Shown here in pieces: positions 9,901 to 61,299 of a stretch of 64,000 bases of DNA. This DNA comes from Sceloporus undulatus. Lineage: Eukaryota; Chordata; Lepidosauria; Squamata; Phrynosomatidae. Position numbers and translations under genes: made by a program. The notes under the pieces were generated by a model that saw only the letters and a list, made by a program, of their open reading frames with translations, was not told where the DNA came from and did no database searches. The stretch spans positions 50,310,480-50,374,479 of the forward strand of contig NC_056528.1 of the NCBI RefSeq assembly GCF_019175285.1, in the 5' to 3' direction. How positions within the stretch are numbered: position 1 is the first letter of the stretch; every line of letters begins with the position of its first letter.

Positions 9901-11207
9901 CAGGTCTTCTGGATGGTATGGGTCACAACTGATTTAAGATGGAGAGGCTGCCACTGTTCATAGAAGAGAGGACCGTACCTTTCACTATTGCCAGACTTCT
10001 CAACATGCGAACCTCCTAACTAAGCTCTCTGTACAAAGGTAATAGCTACCCTTCATTTACAGTTACTACAGTATAACATGTTTATATGCAACAGAGGTAC
10101 AACCTAATTTATTTTTCCTTTACTGTGCCAAAAGTGTATTGATCCATGAGAGGAGACCAAAATAATAATCCACAGGCAGGTAATAGCTTTATCCAGACCA
10201 ACTCAAATCCCATAGAAGTCTTTTGTAGTCTCAAGAGTTTTTGTATCAGTCTTTTGTATTTGCCAAGTCCATGGCGAGGCATAATCTCTGCAGCCCTGAT
10301 AAAAGGCAACTCGGCAATGCCCTGCATATCATTGCGCACACCTGCTGTTGCTTCTACCTTCTTTAATTACATGTTTTCGAAGAAGGAAGTGGTTCATTAA
10401 AGCAGGGCTTGGTCAGGGCTTGTGAGAGTGGCAACATACTTCTGTCCATAGCAACCTAAAAGCATGTGCAAGACTAGACAATTCGCCCAGTTGCGGATAC
10501 TTCATCCCATACTTTTGGGAACTGCCAGCATTTCCCAGCCAACATGGGAACAGCATTGCTTTTCGGAGGCTACATCTCTTAAGAGTTCTGGAGCAGGTAT
10601 GGCTGAAGGGTTCGGGGAAATGTCGTCCCAAAATGGTATCCTTTCCACCATCTGGTTTAGAGAGGGCACTGCTTAGGATCCGGTGAGATTATAATGAGAG
10701 ACTCCTGCCACAAAATGCCATGTTTACTCAGGTTTGCTATTGGAAATCCTCCTGTGTACACATATTGAGGGGGAATGGTGTAAAGGTATTTATAACATCC
10801 CTATTGCTTAGATTTATTTATACGAAACCCATTATTCTTAAAGGGTTTATTTGCTCCGCTTGTTAAATTGCCACATATAAATAAGCCTTACTCTGCGCCT
10901 GTATTTTCAGGAGTGCAATACCCTTCATTGAAATTGTTATGTGACAAACAGGGCTTTTGTACTATCGAGTGCAGTATAAGCAACAGGTGCAGCTGAAGTT
11001 CCAAAACAGCCCCTTATTCTATAGAGATGGGAAAAGGGGGGAAAAGCCAGATGGATGCAGATTCAGATAATTGTTTTTCCTTATGGAAGGGCTAGTCTAG
11101 ACTGGAATGAAATTGCCATGGACTACATTTAATTGTGGTTCCATACTCAAATAGACCCATTGAATCAATAGGATTTCTATAACTGTTGTTTTAGTGTAGT
11201 TAAATCA

Positions 11208-11392
11208 ATGGGGAGACCAGAATTTGGGTCTCCGCTCAGCCATGGAAACCCACTGAGTGACTTTGGGCAAGTCACACTCTCTCAGCCTCAGAAGAAGAAG
11301 GCCATAGAGGCAAACCTCCTCTGAACAAATCTTGCCAAGAAAACCTTGTCATAAGGTTGCCTTAAGTCAGAAATGACTTTAGGGCATACAAC
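11208..11392 (+). repeat. tRNA-derived SINE, forward
   Basis: A forward copy: GGGTCTCCGCTCAGCCATGG, AACCCACTGAGTGACTTTGG, CACTCTCTCAGCCTCAG, CTTGCCAAGAAAACC, AAGTCAGAAATGACTTTAGG. Confidence 0.85.
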
Positions 11393-11525
11393 TGTTTTAA
11401 TGATTGTTTTGATGTAATACTTCGCCTGGTTTTAGTTCTTCTGTTTAGTGCTGTTTTGGTCTCAACTGTTTTTGACTAGGTCTGCTTTTATTGTGATTTT
11501 TGCCTTTAGTCCTAGTCTGGAAGAA

Positions 11526-11648
11526 GGGCAGAGGAGAAGCGGAAAGGAGGAGAAATGGAAAGGAGGATAAGTGAAAAGGAGGAGAAGCGGAAAGGAGGAG
11601 AAGCGGAAAGGAGGAGAAGTGGAAAGGAGGAGAAGTGGAAAGGAGGGC
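11526..11648. repeat. 16-bp purine minisatellite
   Basis: At least six units of GAGGAGAAGCGGAAAG and close variants lie in tandem in ATP7A intron 1. The strand is purely purine, so it can form triplex-prone DNA. The Ser/Pro/Phe ORF on the other strand is a translation of the repeat. Confidence 0.85.
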
Positions 11649-11933
11649 TGGCACTCATGGCTAATCTGATATATTTTCAGATATGCATTTTAGAAATAAA
11701 ACATATTTATTTATGGGGGGAAATGTACTGAAGAGTTTGTGATAGTATGCAACTTTAATATTTATGTATTTATTTATTTGTTTGGTCTTTGTTCGCTTTC
11801 ATGCAGATAAGGTTCCTTGCAATTTTCCATTAGCCATCTTTTGCCTGCGTTCAAATGCCACATCTAAAATGTTGGTTTTTATTGGTGTCGTTCTTTTTTC
11901 CCTCTATAACAGGAATGTGAAACGGTGAACAAA

Positions 11934-28225
<16,292 letters not shown>

Positions 28226-29661
28226 AACGCGGGAAGGGCCAGGTCTCCCTCCAAGCACTGGTTTATTCTGGAGGTTGACCTGGCTGGACTGGGAATCAAA
28301 TTTAAAAGTTCTTCAGGTTTTAGTTACTCAGTTGACTAGGACATGGGTCGGCAAGGGAGGCATGTTTCAAGAGAGCGAGGAGTTTCTGCACTGTTTTGTT
28401 CAGCATCCAGAAGCCAGAGCTTGCCAAGGGAGAGCGCAAGAGAGGAGAATGCGCCGGAAGCCAAATGCTGAGCCTTTGTGCTGAACTGTGTTTCAAATGT
28501 TTTTCTCTGGTAAGGCACCCAGTTAAGGACACGCTTTGGAATCTTGAAAGAGCAGCGCATGGTTTCTAGGCCATTTCTTCGCATGTTGCGTGGCATTTGT
28601 CGTTGGGTAGAAACCATGACATTTTCTGTTTTTCAAAACAGATGTGCCTTACTGCTTAACATTCAGGATTTCCCTGCTTCATAGTGTTTTAAGTACGAAA
28701 ATGGCATTCCACCGACACATGTCAGAATATCAAGTCTTTTCCTTGGAAAAGAGAGAAACCATTCCCATTATTTATGTCCTTTCCCCTCCGTTCGAACTGA
28801 GCAATTGCAACACTCCTCTGAGGTCTTTGGTGAAAAGGCTCTTACCTCTCCCTTTCATCCTTGGCCACACAACAAAGTTTTGTTTTGAGTTGTCAGGGCC
28901 ACAATTTCTGTTCCTTTTGCAACTTACAACTGTATCTCTTTGCAGTTTCTCTCCAAGTAGTTGCGAATCAAGATGTGTTAATGGTCAGGAGATGTTTGTC
29001 TGAGACAGATGGACCATTGTGGACGTTTGGAAGGCTTTCCCCCCTCCATTTCTTACAAGATGCTTCTTTGGGTGTGCTTATAATAAGCAATCCCAAGAGT
29101 TCTTTGGCTGTTTTCTCTTTGTGATCATCACAAAGGTCTCTTCTTTAGACCATGTTTTCATGCTGGTAAACTGAAACTTTCCCACTTTGCTCACTGCTGC
29201 TCCTGTAGTTGGTTCCCTGCCATGCTAAGAATGATTGATACTAACTTTGCTGCTAAGATGGATCTATGCCAAGTACCTTTCTGCACTAACTGATATTCAT
29301 ACTCAGTTCCACATTTTGTGGCTGGAGCGTTTAAATGGAGCATCACAGGCTTTAAAACACATGACTGATTTGTGTTTATAAGAAACAGCTCGATGGGGAG
29401 TTAAAACTGTGGCCCACACACAGTTCTCTCACCATGGTTGTGGATTGGCGGATGGGTGGGTTTTTGCCCTTACCTGTAAGGACAGGTAATAGTGGTTGAA
29501 ATAATGAAGTACAGAATCCCTTTATGCCAACATTTCCCTTAAAGTTAAAGAAGCCAGGAATCTAGCAGCACCAAAACCCAGGAGACACAGGGCTGTGGCT
29601 CCTAGCCTCGGCCACCTCCTAGCCGTTCTCTCACCCCATTCCCTGACCCTTCAATTTCGGA

Positions 29662-29754
29662 AGGTAGATTTGAGGCTTATGAAAAATAAAACAATAAATC
29701 TAATCACATTTATGGGACCTGTCATATCAGGGTACATTCAAATGTCATTTATGG
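29662..29754 (+). repeat. duplicated block in ATP7A 3' UTR, copy 1
   Basis: This block shares TCTAATCAC, TTTATG, TGTCATATCAGG and TTCAAATGTCATT in the same order and orientation with 30811-30893. Confidence 0.75.
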
Positions 29755-29870
29755 CCACCAAACTCCCATGGCAATAACCATTTTTTGCCCCAAATGCCTC
29801 CTCCTCCCAATGCTTTTTAGGAGCCATGGGGGGCATTTTAGTCCTTTTTTCAAAACAGGAACTGACCAGA

Positions 29871-29892
29871 ACCCTAACCCCAACCCTAACCT
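29871..29892. repeat. short interstitial telomere-like CCCTAA repeat
   Basis: About three and a half degenerate CCCTAA units (CCCTAACCCCAACCCTAACC). Too short to mark a chromosome fusion. Confidence 0.6.
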
Positions 29893-30810
29893 AAAATGAC
29901 CTTAGGAGCCTCCAAAAACTTGACCCCTGAGGGCCACAAGGGGCAGGTTGCAGAGGGGACATGGCAAAAAACGCAAGGTCCTCCCCTGGCATGTTAGGCT
30001 AACACTGGGCTTAGCCTTCAAAACCCCCAAACCTATGCATTTTTCATTTTGCTATGGAAAATGCTTAACGTCTGCCGCCCTCTTTATCTAGAGCCAGATC
30101 GCACATGCCTAGGAAACGCATGCTTTTTCAGCATACGTTGCAAAGGGCCTTGGAGCATGTTGGGTGTGCAGCTGCGGCTGGAAAGCTTATCCTAATCTCT
30201 TCTCTTTCACATTGCACACACTTTTCCCCCCCAGTTTGTCCCAGTTGTAACCATTATAGTGAGATGGAATATAGTATTGTGTTTAATCTCTACAAAACAG
30301 AAATCATGGAAGCAGATGTATTATTTACTTTGACAGTTTTGTACTTCAAGTCATTTCCTCCTGCCCCAAATTTCTAGATTATGTTTAAGATCGCTCCTTA
30401 GAAAAGGGCTGCAGATTTTCAGTTTAAATTTGCGTTAGAGGCTGTGATGGAGTCGGTCAGTTCAAGTTAGGGGCAATGGAGGTTGCCCTCTCAATAGATT
30501 GTAATTAATGTCTTTTAATTGCCTGCCAGAATCCTTTCAGTTACCCATGCCATGGAGGTCCATTAACATTACCTGACCGCTCAAAGAAATTTGGCTTGCT
30601 TAATAGATTGAATCAGTTCAGTTTTAACCACCTCAAATAACTTCATAAGCGATGTCTTGTGATCCAAGTGAAATTCTCTTTGCACCGAAATTAAGTGACA
30701 GTTTGGTGGAGACCCCCAGATGCCCCTTCGCCAAAGGCAAAGCCTTGCTTTCTTTGTTTTTCAGGCTGGAAATCAGTGAAAATGGTTACCTTTGCCCTTG
30801 GCCCATTCTA

Positions 30811-30893
30811 AAGGTATATTTGAGATGGAAAAACAAATCTAATCACGTTTATGAGGCATGTCATATCAGGATGCTTTCAAATGTCATTGATGG
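30811..30893 (+). repeat. duplicated block in ATP7A 3' UTR, copy 2
   Basis: Collinear with the block at 29662-29754, differing by a small indel and scattered substitutions. The two copies lie about 1.15 kb apart. Confidence 0.75.
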
Positions 30894-31549
30894 AGTGTGC
30901 CTCGTTTTGATCAGCCGAATAGAGAAACGTAGCATGAAGAACTTAACTTCACAGATGTGTATCTAGTGCCGAAAATGTTGTCTTTCCCCAAAATCTTCCC
31001 CCTTTTCTAGACGCGATTCTCCAGGCTGTTTTTTTAATATCCGTCTTGGATAACCTTGTGAATAATATTTTATACTCAGCTTTAATTCAACAAACCAAAA
31101 CGTCCTTTTTCTGTCTTAAATGTCCGGTGGCCGTTTTAAAGGTAGCTGTGACCTTCCTGTAAATAGGTTTGCTCCCTTTCTGGAGCATGTTCTCTTTTCA
31201 CAAGTTTTAAGTTATATGTTAAACCCGCTTCGAAACCTGACTGCGGAAAAGGCTATGCAAGGCATTGAATTCTTATTTATTTTCCGCTCTTTGCCGCCGT
31301 TACGTTTATGTTAGACTTTTGCTTTATGATTTGGTTGCCTCTAGTCCATGAAGCAGAAGTCCCAGCCATAACTATGCGTATATTCTGTTTTCATATTCAG
31401 GAAACCTCCTTGATATTTTGTTTTGCAAAAGTAAAGAACGCCGTGCAATATTAGTTTATAAATCATAATCTTTTACATTTTCTGAATATGCCACTGTCAT
31501 AATCCTGTTGAGAACGTGCCTTCAGCGCTATAAAATGGTGTTGTGCAAC

Positions 31550-31555
31550 ATTAAA
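31550..31555 (+). other. ATP7A: candidate ATP7A polyadenylation signal ATTAAA
   Basis: The hexamer ATTAAA is followed within 10 bp by a GT-rich downstream element, in the pattern of a functional cleavage site. Confidence 0.55.
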
Positions 31556-31575
31556 CGACTTGGTTGTGTGTCGGT

Positions 31576-33436
31576 TTGTACTCTAGCAGCACATAGTTTC
31601 AGTTCAGAACACAGCATTATTTCTTGCCATTATGCTTCACCTCATTTACAATGGATAGTAACTTTGCCTTTTATATGGAATTTCTTCTTCAGCAGATGCT
31701 ATTATTAATTATTATTAATTATTATTATTATTATTAACCTTTATTTATAAAGCGCTGTAAATTTACACAGCGCTGTACATACAATCTTTTATCAGATGGT
31801 TCCCTGCCCTCAGGCTTACAATCTAAGAAGACACGACACAAAAGGAGAAGGGAGTGGTGGTGGGGAATGGGATCAGGTCCAGCAGATCTTCTCCACCTCC
31901 GAGGCCTGGACCGAGGCAGATGGACTGGAGGAAGGGCTTGGCTTCTTAATGGATGGTTAAAAGGAGGCTTCCTGGGTCAGAGAGGGGCTCGCCTCTGGGA
32001 ACGCTTCTCTAAACAGTATAGTCTTTAATTCAGTTTTGAAATTGGGCAGAGAAGTGATGAGGTGAGCATGTGGGGGAAGAAGGTTCCAGGAGTAAGGGGC
32101 AGCAAGCGAGAAGGGACGAACTCGGGAGGGGGCAGTGGTAGTCCTACACTGGGACAGGAGACACTGACTACCAGAGCGGAGGGTGTGAGACAGGGCTACA
32201 AATAGAAATGTTGAAGAAACCATTTAAAGAGCCTGCTGGGGGTTTCTTCAATGTCTTGACTGCTTTGGGAGACTGATAGCAGCATGTCGAGGCTTTCATT
32301 TCCCAGTAGAGCATTTCCAAGTATGTTGAATACCTGCCACAGTCAAGCCAGTGTAAGTCTCCTTTGGCCTCTGAGAAAGGTAAGCTACTTAGGAGCTAAG
32401 CACCTAGGGCTTCACTCAGGTGAAGGTCAGGATCTGACCCCATTGAAACCTTTGCACAGAAGTCCCACTCATGAACTTCAGAGGTGCTTTTTCCTGTTGT
32501 AGAAACTATTGGCTGAATGAGTGGTTCAGGAATGTCAGCGCAGGTGGGAGCCAAAGCAATTGGCAGGAAGCAGATGGGACATCCTTGGCATGCGCTTCGT
32601 TGTTTTGAAATGGTCGCAGGGACACCGCTCTGGCAGTTTTGGGGAGGTCTGGATGCTGTCCTATAAGGCTTGCTGGAAATACAAATGTGAGTTTATTATT
32701 GTTCAGCACTTTTGGAAATGGCATACGTGAAAAGAAAGGCACTGGAAATTCAGCCAAGCTAGAAATTCCTATCCCTTTGTACCTTAAGAGGCTAGGAGCC
32801 GATGCAAGAAGGCAAGAAGTGAAAGCTTAATTGTTGCAAACCGCTTCCCATGTTTTGGGACTCATTTTGTTCTATAACTGGGCAACAAACCCCTACAAAA
32901 CAGTGCTATTCTTATACTCTGATGTTCTAATTTAAAGCCCTTTAGATGCCCTACTTGAATGCCTTTGGGACATAGTGAAGCTGGATACTCTGCATCCCCA
33001 AGACTGAGACAAAAATTAAACGCCATGCTAGGCAGACTCAGAAAATATAAAATATCCTATATGATGACAAGTTGAATGCGAATGCTGACAGCTGTGAGTG
33101 TATGACATTCCACGACGGCACATTAGATGGGCATTTGTGTTACGCCAGTAATATTTACATGTCTCAGCCCTAGAAACAAAATGCAACCAGCTCTTATGCT
33201 GGGATTCAGTTTCTGGCAACCTGGAAGAAACTGAAAAATCACAATTTAGATCATCAAATCTCCAAAAAGCAAAACAGAGGCTGATTTAGCACAGAAGCAG
33301 TTTTAAGAGACAGCTTGTTTCAGACAGGAAAACCTGAGAAATCCCAAAATATCCATTAAATAGGAGGCCTGTTGCCTTCTGCGTTTGGCGGCTGAATTGT
33401 GGCATCGTTTCAGTGTTCTTCATAGGAAGATGGCAC
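31576..33436. other. ATP7A-AMOT intergenic spacer
   Basis: This lies between the probable ATP7A 3' end and a candidate AMOT 3' end. It holds the L2-like LINE fragment at 31690-32223 and otherwise single-copy-looking sequence. No PGK1 or TAF9B exon, which follow ATP7A in mammals, is visible. Confidence 0.5.
31690..32223 (-). repeat. L2-like LINE 3' end with relic reverse-transcriptase C-terminus
   Basis: On the minus strand an 88-residue open stretch (31957-32223) reads FSLAAPYSWNLLPPHAHLIT and FKTELKTILFREAF. This is the conserved C-terminal end of L2/CR1-clade reverse-transcriptase ORFs (FSxAAPxLWNxLP...FKxxLKTxLF). It is followed by a 3' UTR with AGCGCTGTGTAAATTTACAG and a (TAAT)n tail at 31700-31735. 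The LINE is strongly 5'-truncated. Confidence 0.8.
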
Positions 33437-33440
33437 ATAA

Positions 33441-33446
33441 TTTATT
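33441..33446 (-). other. AMOT: candidate AMOT polyadenylation signal
   Basis: AATAAA on the minus strand, about 4.0 kb past the AMOT stop. It is the first canonical signal outside obvious repeats, but nothing else fixes it as the real end. Confidence 0.3.
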
Positions 33447-35237
33447 CCTTGGAGGCCTTGAGATGCAAGCAAAGGTCTAGGCTTTCCTGCTGCCATTAAA
33501 GTCCCAGGGGCCATGTCAGAAGAGAAGTTGGTGGTAGTAATACCAGTGCTAGAAAAAACCAAAATGGTTTTGCCCATTAAATACCGTCTTAATACAGTTT
33601 ACAGGGAAAGGAAACTGACTGTAGACATTTCTGTCTGAATACTTAGGCAGCTCCTGGGAAAAAGCACATAGACGCAGAAAACACTCAGCTAGAAGCAAAC
33701 ATCTTCAGAAAGAGATGTATTTTCTTCATAAATACAATACAGTTACCATTATCATGAGGTTTACATTCTAGACATACAAAACGCGCATGTTCCTATACAA
33801 GTGGAGAAGGGATATATCGAGGCACCAAGCAAAGATGAGACACATTCCACGTGTTTAGATTTCTGCAAAGTCCCAAGACAGCTGGAAACGTGAAGGCGCT
33901 TGGCATCCTCCTCCCAGCAGCGCTTTCCCAAACCTTCTGGTCCCAATGGAAAGCGGCTGCGGGTAAGATGCCTGGAGCGTCCATCGTCCACAGATTCATT
34001 CCCAGAAAAGGACTACATAGTTTTCCTTTACACAAAGTCTTTCTACAGCACTGCTTCTAATATCCGAGTTTGTGTTAAAACTCTTAGTCTAAAAGTTTGG
34101 TTCGAGCACAAACTCCAAAAACAAAACAAAAAGTTATCACAAGTTTATAGTTCCTTGTCTCAATTCCAGTACAAAGCAGTTTACAGAATGGGAGAAATGT
34201 GCAGTTTGGTTTTCCTTAAGTAGTTACAACTTACAACATAACTGCAAAAGTTACGTCCCGGGGCTACTGGCTTCCTGTCTGAATCCGTTCGTGTCCTAAC
34301 TTCCCAAGCTCCCTGAAAGCAGCAGAGCCCAAAATAAAAAAGAGGTGAAACAGAGGAAGTAATTCCCTTACACAGAAAGTTGACAATGATGAGGCTGGCG
34401 CAAGGCACTTCTTAGCAGAGGGTTATGTCAAACACCAGGGATGCCGACTGCAAACCCAGGAGGCCCTGCTTCCTCTGGCACCTTCTGCTAATTCAGAAGC
34501 ACCGATCCAATAAAACTCTGAGCCAGAAGGTCCCAGTTCAGAAGAAGAGTCACCGCTGCAAGAAAACACAACACTAGCCTTCCAACACGTTTTGGGGGAG
34601 AACCTGCAAGCCTTCCTTTTGCTTTGGGAGAGGGTCAGATGCACCATTGCAACCTATAATTCCTTCTATTAGAGGGGTTTTTTTCCTATTAAAGAGATTA
34701 CCCATAACTACAGAACATGATGCATTCCTTGCGTTTCTTTGTCACAATTTGGACCTGGTTCTTGGATGATGTTCAGAGCAGCTTTCTCTGCCTCTTCTAA
34801 GTCAACTCCAGGATAAGAGCCATGGAGGAAGAGGAAGAGAGAAATTCTCTCTCAAAGACCCTTCTTTGCAAGACAGAAGGAATGTTCCAGGAAAGTGTGA
34901 GGTTTCCAACCTGTAGTATTTCTTAAACAATTGGCTGATTCCTATTGTAACTATTGGCCCAAATCCTGTTGTTTATCCTGACTAAAGCAGACCCACTGAG
35001 TTTATGAGATTAATCTGTTGGCTCACCATTGAACAACTCTAGTAGGCCAGTGGCCAACAGGATGCCAGCCCTTATCTAGAGTAAGGCACTAAAGTCTTAC
35101 ATTATTAATATACACCGAAGAGGAAAGTTGTTGTCTTCTGGAATGAGCAGATTACAATCAAAGCGTTTGGGGGGAAAGAGGAGAAAAATACAGCATTCAG
35201 AAGTCTCCAGCATGTTCACAGGAAGAACCAAGGCTTC

Positions 35238-35239
35238 AC

Positions 35240-35275
<36 letters not shown>

Positions 35276-35293
35276 TCCTTCCTTCCTTCCTTA
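35238..35293. repeat. (CTTT)n(CCTT)n microsatellite
   Basis: About ten TTTC units followed by about five TTCC units. Confidence 0.95.
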
Positions 35294-35640
35294 GCGGCTC
35301 AACTCAGTACAAAAATCCCTCCAATCCAGCCAGCTGAACGAACTTGGTCTCAACCAAATCCAACGGAAGGAACTCCACAGAAAAAACGGGACTCATGTCG
35401 CTTGCGAACTGAAACGCTGAATGGAGGCCATTATTCCTTCTCCCGCTGTGAGGCTTTTGCAAAGCCCTTTGACATACAGTATAGGGAAATGGCAAAGCCT
35501 CCTTTCATCTCAAAATATTCAACAGAAGGACAGGACGAGAGGAACGAGAAAAAGAAACTACATCCAAGTTGTAGGCACATGGTGGACATCAATGTTACTG
35601 GCCAGTATTCTACATCAGCAACTTAGCTAAGTATGATTCA

Positions 35641-35770
35641 GAGACATAGCTGTGTTAGTCTGGAGTATCAGCATGACAAGGGATCTTGTAGCACCTTTGA
35701 GACTAACTGGGCAAAAGGAGTTGTAGCATCAGCTTGCATAGACTTGGTCTACTTCCTCAGATGCATAGAC
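35641..35770 (-). repeat. reptile interspersed repeat with hammerhead-like segment
   Basis: The block AGCTGTGTTAGTCTGGAGTA ... TAGCACCTTTGAGACTAACT ... CCTCAGATGCATAGAC resembles a repeat I recall as widespread in lizards, turtles and crocodilians. On the minus strand 35727-35760 reads CTGAGGA, then a paired GTAGAC/GTCTAT stem, then GCAAGC, like a worn hammerhead core. The family assignment is uncertain. Confidence 0.55.
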
Positions 35771-35892
35771 TGACCTGAATCCTTTAAACCTGATGGAAAC
35801 ATCATACTTTCATCACTGGCAGACTAGACCTCCTTCTCTTGTAGTTGATGGCCTGTAAATTATGATGGGAAGGAGCTAAGATTGTGGCAATA

Positions 35893-36168
35893 CAGCTGGC
35901 CCTCCACATTTCTGGCTTTGACTTTTGCCAATTTGGTATTTTGTGGTTTGGATTAATATGCTCCCTCTAAGTCCTCCAGCGCAACTCTACCACAACTTGA
36001 CCATAGAGTTGTGCTGGAAAATGTAGAACTTCCTAGCGAAAACACTTCTCTGGGCATTTATAGGTCCTCCAATATGCTTCTATGGTTAACCTCTGGCAGA
36101 CGTTGACCATAGAGTTGTATTGGAGGACCTGGAGATTCCTAGAGAAGTGTTTATTTGCAGGTTTTCCA

Positions 36169-36219
<51 letters not shown>

Positions 36220-36425
36220 CATCATTATTACTTTTATTTGTATAGTGCCATTGCGCTTTACAAAGGAGAGAAAACATCAATCCAAAATAGAAACAAGGGC
36301 CACCTACGACGCACAATCTAAAATCACAAACAAGATTATAAAATTAATTAAAAATTACTATAACAAAGTTAAATATTAATTGGGGTCCTTCACCCCCAAC
36401 CCCAGCGAATGTGGAGGGACCACGG
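35893..36425 (-). mobile_element. double-hairpin pogo/Tigger-like MITE, copy C, with LINE-tail insertion
   Basis: Bounded by TA at 35891-35892 and 36426-36427, with ends CAGCTGGCCCTCCACATTTC and (reversed) CCGTGGTCCCTCCACATTCG. Two internal hairpins carry the CTAGG/GTCCTCC/GCAACTCTA blocks. An (ATT)n tract and L2-like tail at about 36170-36380 are inserted within it. Confidence 0.8.
36170..36383 (-). repeat. L2-like LINE tail with long (ATT)n, nested in MITE
   Basis: A long TAT/ATT run (about 36170-36220) is followed by ATTTGTATAGTGCCATTGCG. That is the reversed LINE tail (CGCAATGGCACTATACAAAT), then further LINE-like sequence. Confidence 0.65.
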
Positions 36426-36679
36426 TAGTTTCACAATCTAAGTAGCAGTCGAGAATACAGAACAGTTACCTAGATTTACTCACCCGTAACTGTTCCAAAT
36501 TTACAACTGGTACTTAACCGTGATCGTAACCCTACTGCCATGATCGTAACTCCTCCACCAGCCTACTTCACCAGGCAACTCAACCGCATAGGGAGAAGGA
36601 GAGCCATTTTGTTGGCCACCGGAGCATGGATAAACGACGTTTCCACCAGGCTTGGGCCATGACAGGTAGTAGGGACTTA

Positions 36680-36836
36680 AGTACAGTGGTCCCTTGGTAT
36701 CCACTGAGGTTTGGTTCCAGGACTCCCCATGGATAACAAAATCTGTGGATGCTCAAGTCCCATTAAATACAATGGCATAGCAAAATGGTGTCCCTTATAT
36801 AAAATTGCAAAATCAAGGCTTGCTCTGTGGAATTCC
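36680..36836 (+). mobile_element. Tigger/pogo-like MITE, left part only
   Basis: Starts TACAGTGGTCCCTTGGTATC and continues GGTTTGGTTCCAGGACTCCC, TGGATGCTCAAGTCCC and GGTGTCCCTTATATAAAAT. The right end is missing. The same family occurs complete at 54113-54345. Confidence 0.8.
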
Positions 36837-37488
36837 TACTTTATACTTAGCTAAGTAGTTGGGAGAGAATACTAGCCATTCTTCTTCTGTTCTGGAATGT
36901 GTGCGGAGGCTTCTTGTTTTTGTAAAAACGGACACCCTTTTAGAAGGAGTGTTAAAGCGACAGTTTCTTTCTATCACTTGGTGGTTCAGACAATGAGTCT
37001 CAGGAATATCTGAAGACACACTCAGAAAGCGACAGCACCGTGACATTGTCTGGCGACTGAGAAACCCGGAGGCTTTTGGAAAGGCATTTTGGACATCTGA
37101 CACAAAAAACATGGATCTTTCTTAAATACAAGTCTTGTTTCTTTGCTTTTTTTAAAAAAAATACTGACATTTTAAAATTTTTTAGTGCATTTAAGACCTT
37201 GGTTTAGTTTAATCCAGATGCTCTCCCAGATCCAGTATCTTTCTTTCTTTCTTTCTTTCTTAAAAAAAGGTAGGGTTCTTAAAGTGAACAAAACTAATCA
37301 TTTTGGAACAAATTTTAAGTTAACCTGTCCATAGTAAGAGAAAAGTATATACAAACAGCACAACGCTGTAGGTTCCTTTATGATTCAGATACTAAAATTT
37401 GCTATTTGTTAATAAAATAAAAAAATACCGGAGGGAGGGAAGAGACACAATTTCTGGTACCCAGCTACTCCAGCCTCTTGCCATGTCT

Positions 37489-60850
<23,362 letters not shown>

Positions 60851-61299
60851 CTCAACAGCGATGCCCTGCGGGTGGAGGGTGAAAGGGGGCGCCTGGAGAG
60901 GGAGGGAAATGGGATGATTAGCCCACCATAGCTTTCAGGCATGCAAAACCCGGCTAGTCTGCAAATCAGAGCGCACAGGCCATGCAAAAATATATTCCAA
61001 GGCTGCAAACCAGAGCTCACAGGCCATGCAAAAATGCTCCAGGGCTGCAAACCAGAACTCCTTTTGCTTCAACACCTTCTTAGCTTTCCAGTTGCTCCTT
61101 ATCTCTTACCAGTGATTGGAGATAAGAGTAGAAGCAGCTCCTTCAGTGGGAACTTCTATGACCCAAATAAGGCCTGCCAGACCAAGATCCCATCTCCCTC
61201 ATCTACAGACTGAAAATTAATGGAGAAGAAGGCTGCAAAACTGGCCAGACTGGCAGCATAGGGCAACACCCCAGCCCAGAGCAGGACAACTACTACAGG

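Larger units (their letters stand above)
5174..11912 (+). other. ATP7A: ATP7A intron 1 (6.7 kb)
   Basis: The interval runs from the exon 1 donor at 5174 to the acceptor AG at 11911-11912. It holds SINEs, two MITEs and a 16-bp minisatellite, listed separately. I see no exon with homology in the largely single-copy stretch 7000-11100. Confidence 0.65.
28226..31575 (+). other. ATP7A: ATP7A 3' UTR (probable extent)
   Basis: The 3.3 kb after the stop is mostly repeat-poor and AT-rich, as expected for the long ATP7A 3' UTR. The best end is ATTAAA at 31550-31555 followed by a GT-rich TTGGTTGTGTGTCGG element. Earlier AATAAA copies at 29685-29690 and just after could give a shorter form. Two homologous blocks lie inside, at 29662-29754 and 30811-30893. 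Confidence 0.6.
33447..37488 (-). other. AMOT: region probably containing the AMOT 3' UTR
   Basis: No coding exon is seen between 33447 and the AMOT stop. The 36840-37488 part is repeat-free and likely UTR. Further left it is broken by a MITE, a Tigger-like fragment and a reptile interspersed repeat, so the true 3' end cannot be placed from sequence alone. Confidence 0.4.

Noticed and set aside
31957-32223. 88-residue minus-strand ORF considered as a host gene
   Set aside because: The FSLAAPYSWNLLP...LKTILF pattern and the adjoining tail identify it as the C-terminus of an L2-like LINE, 5'-truncated and without function.
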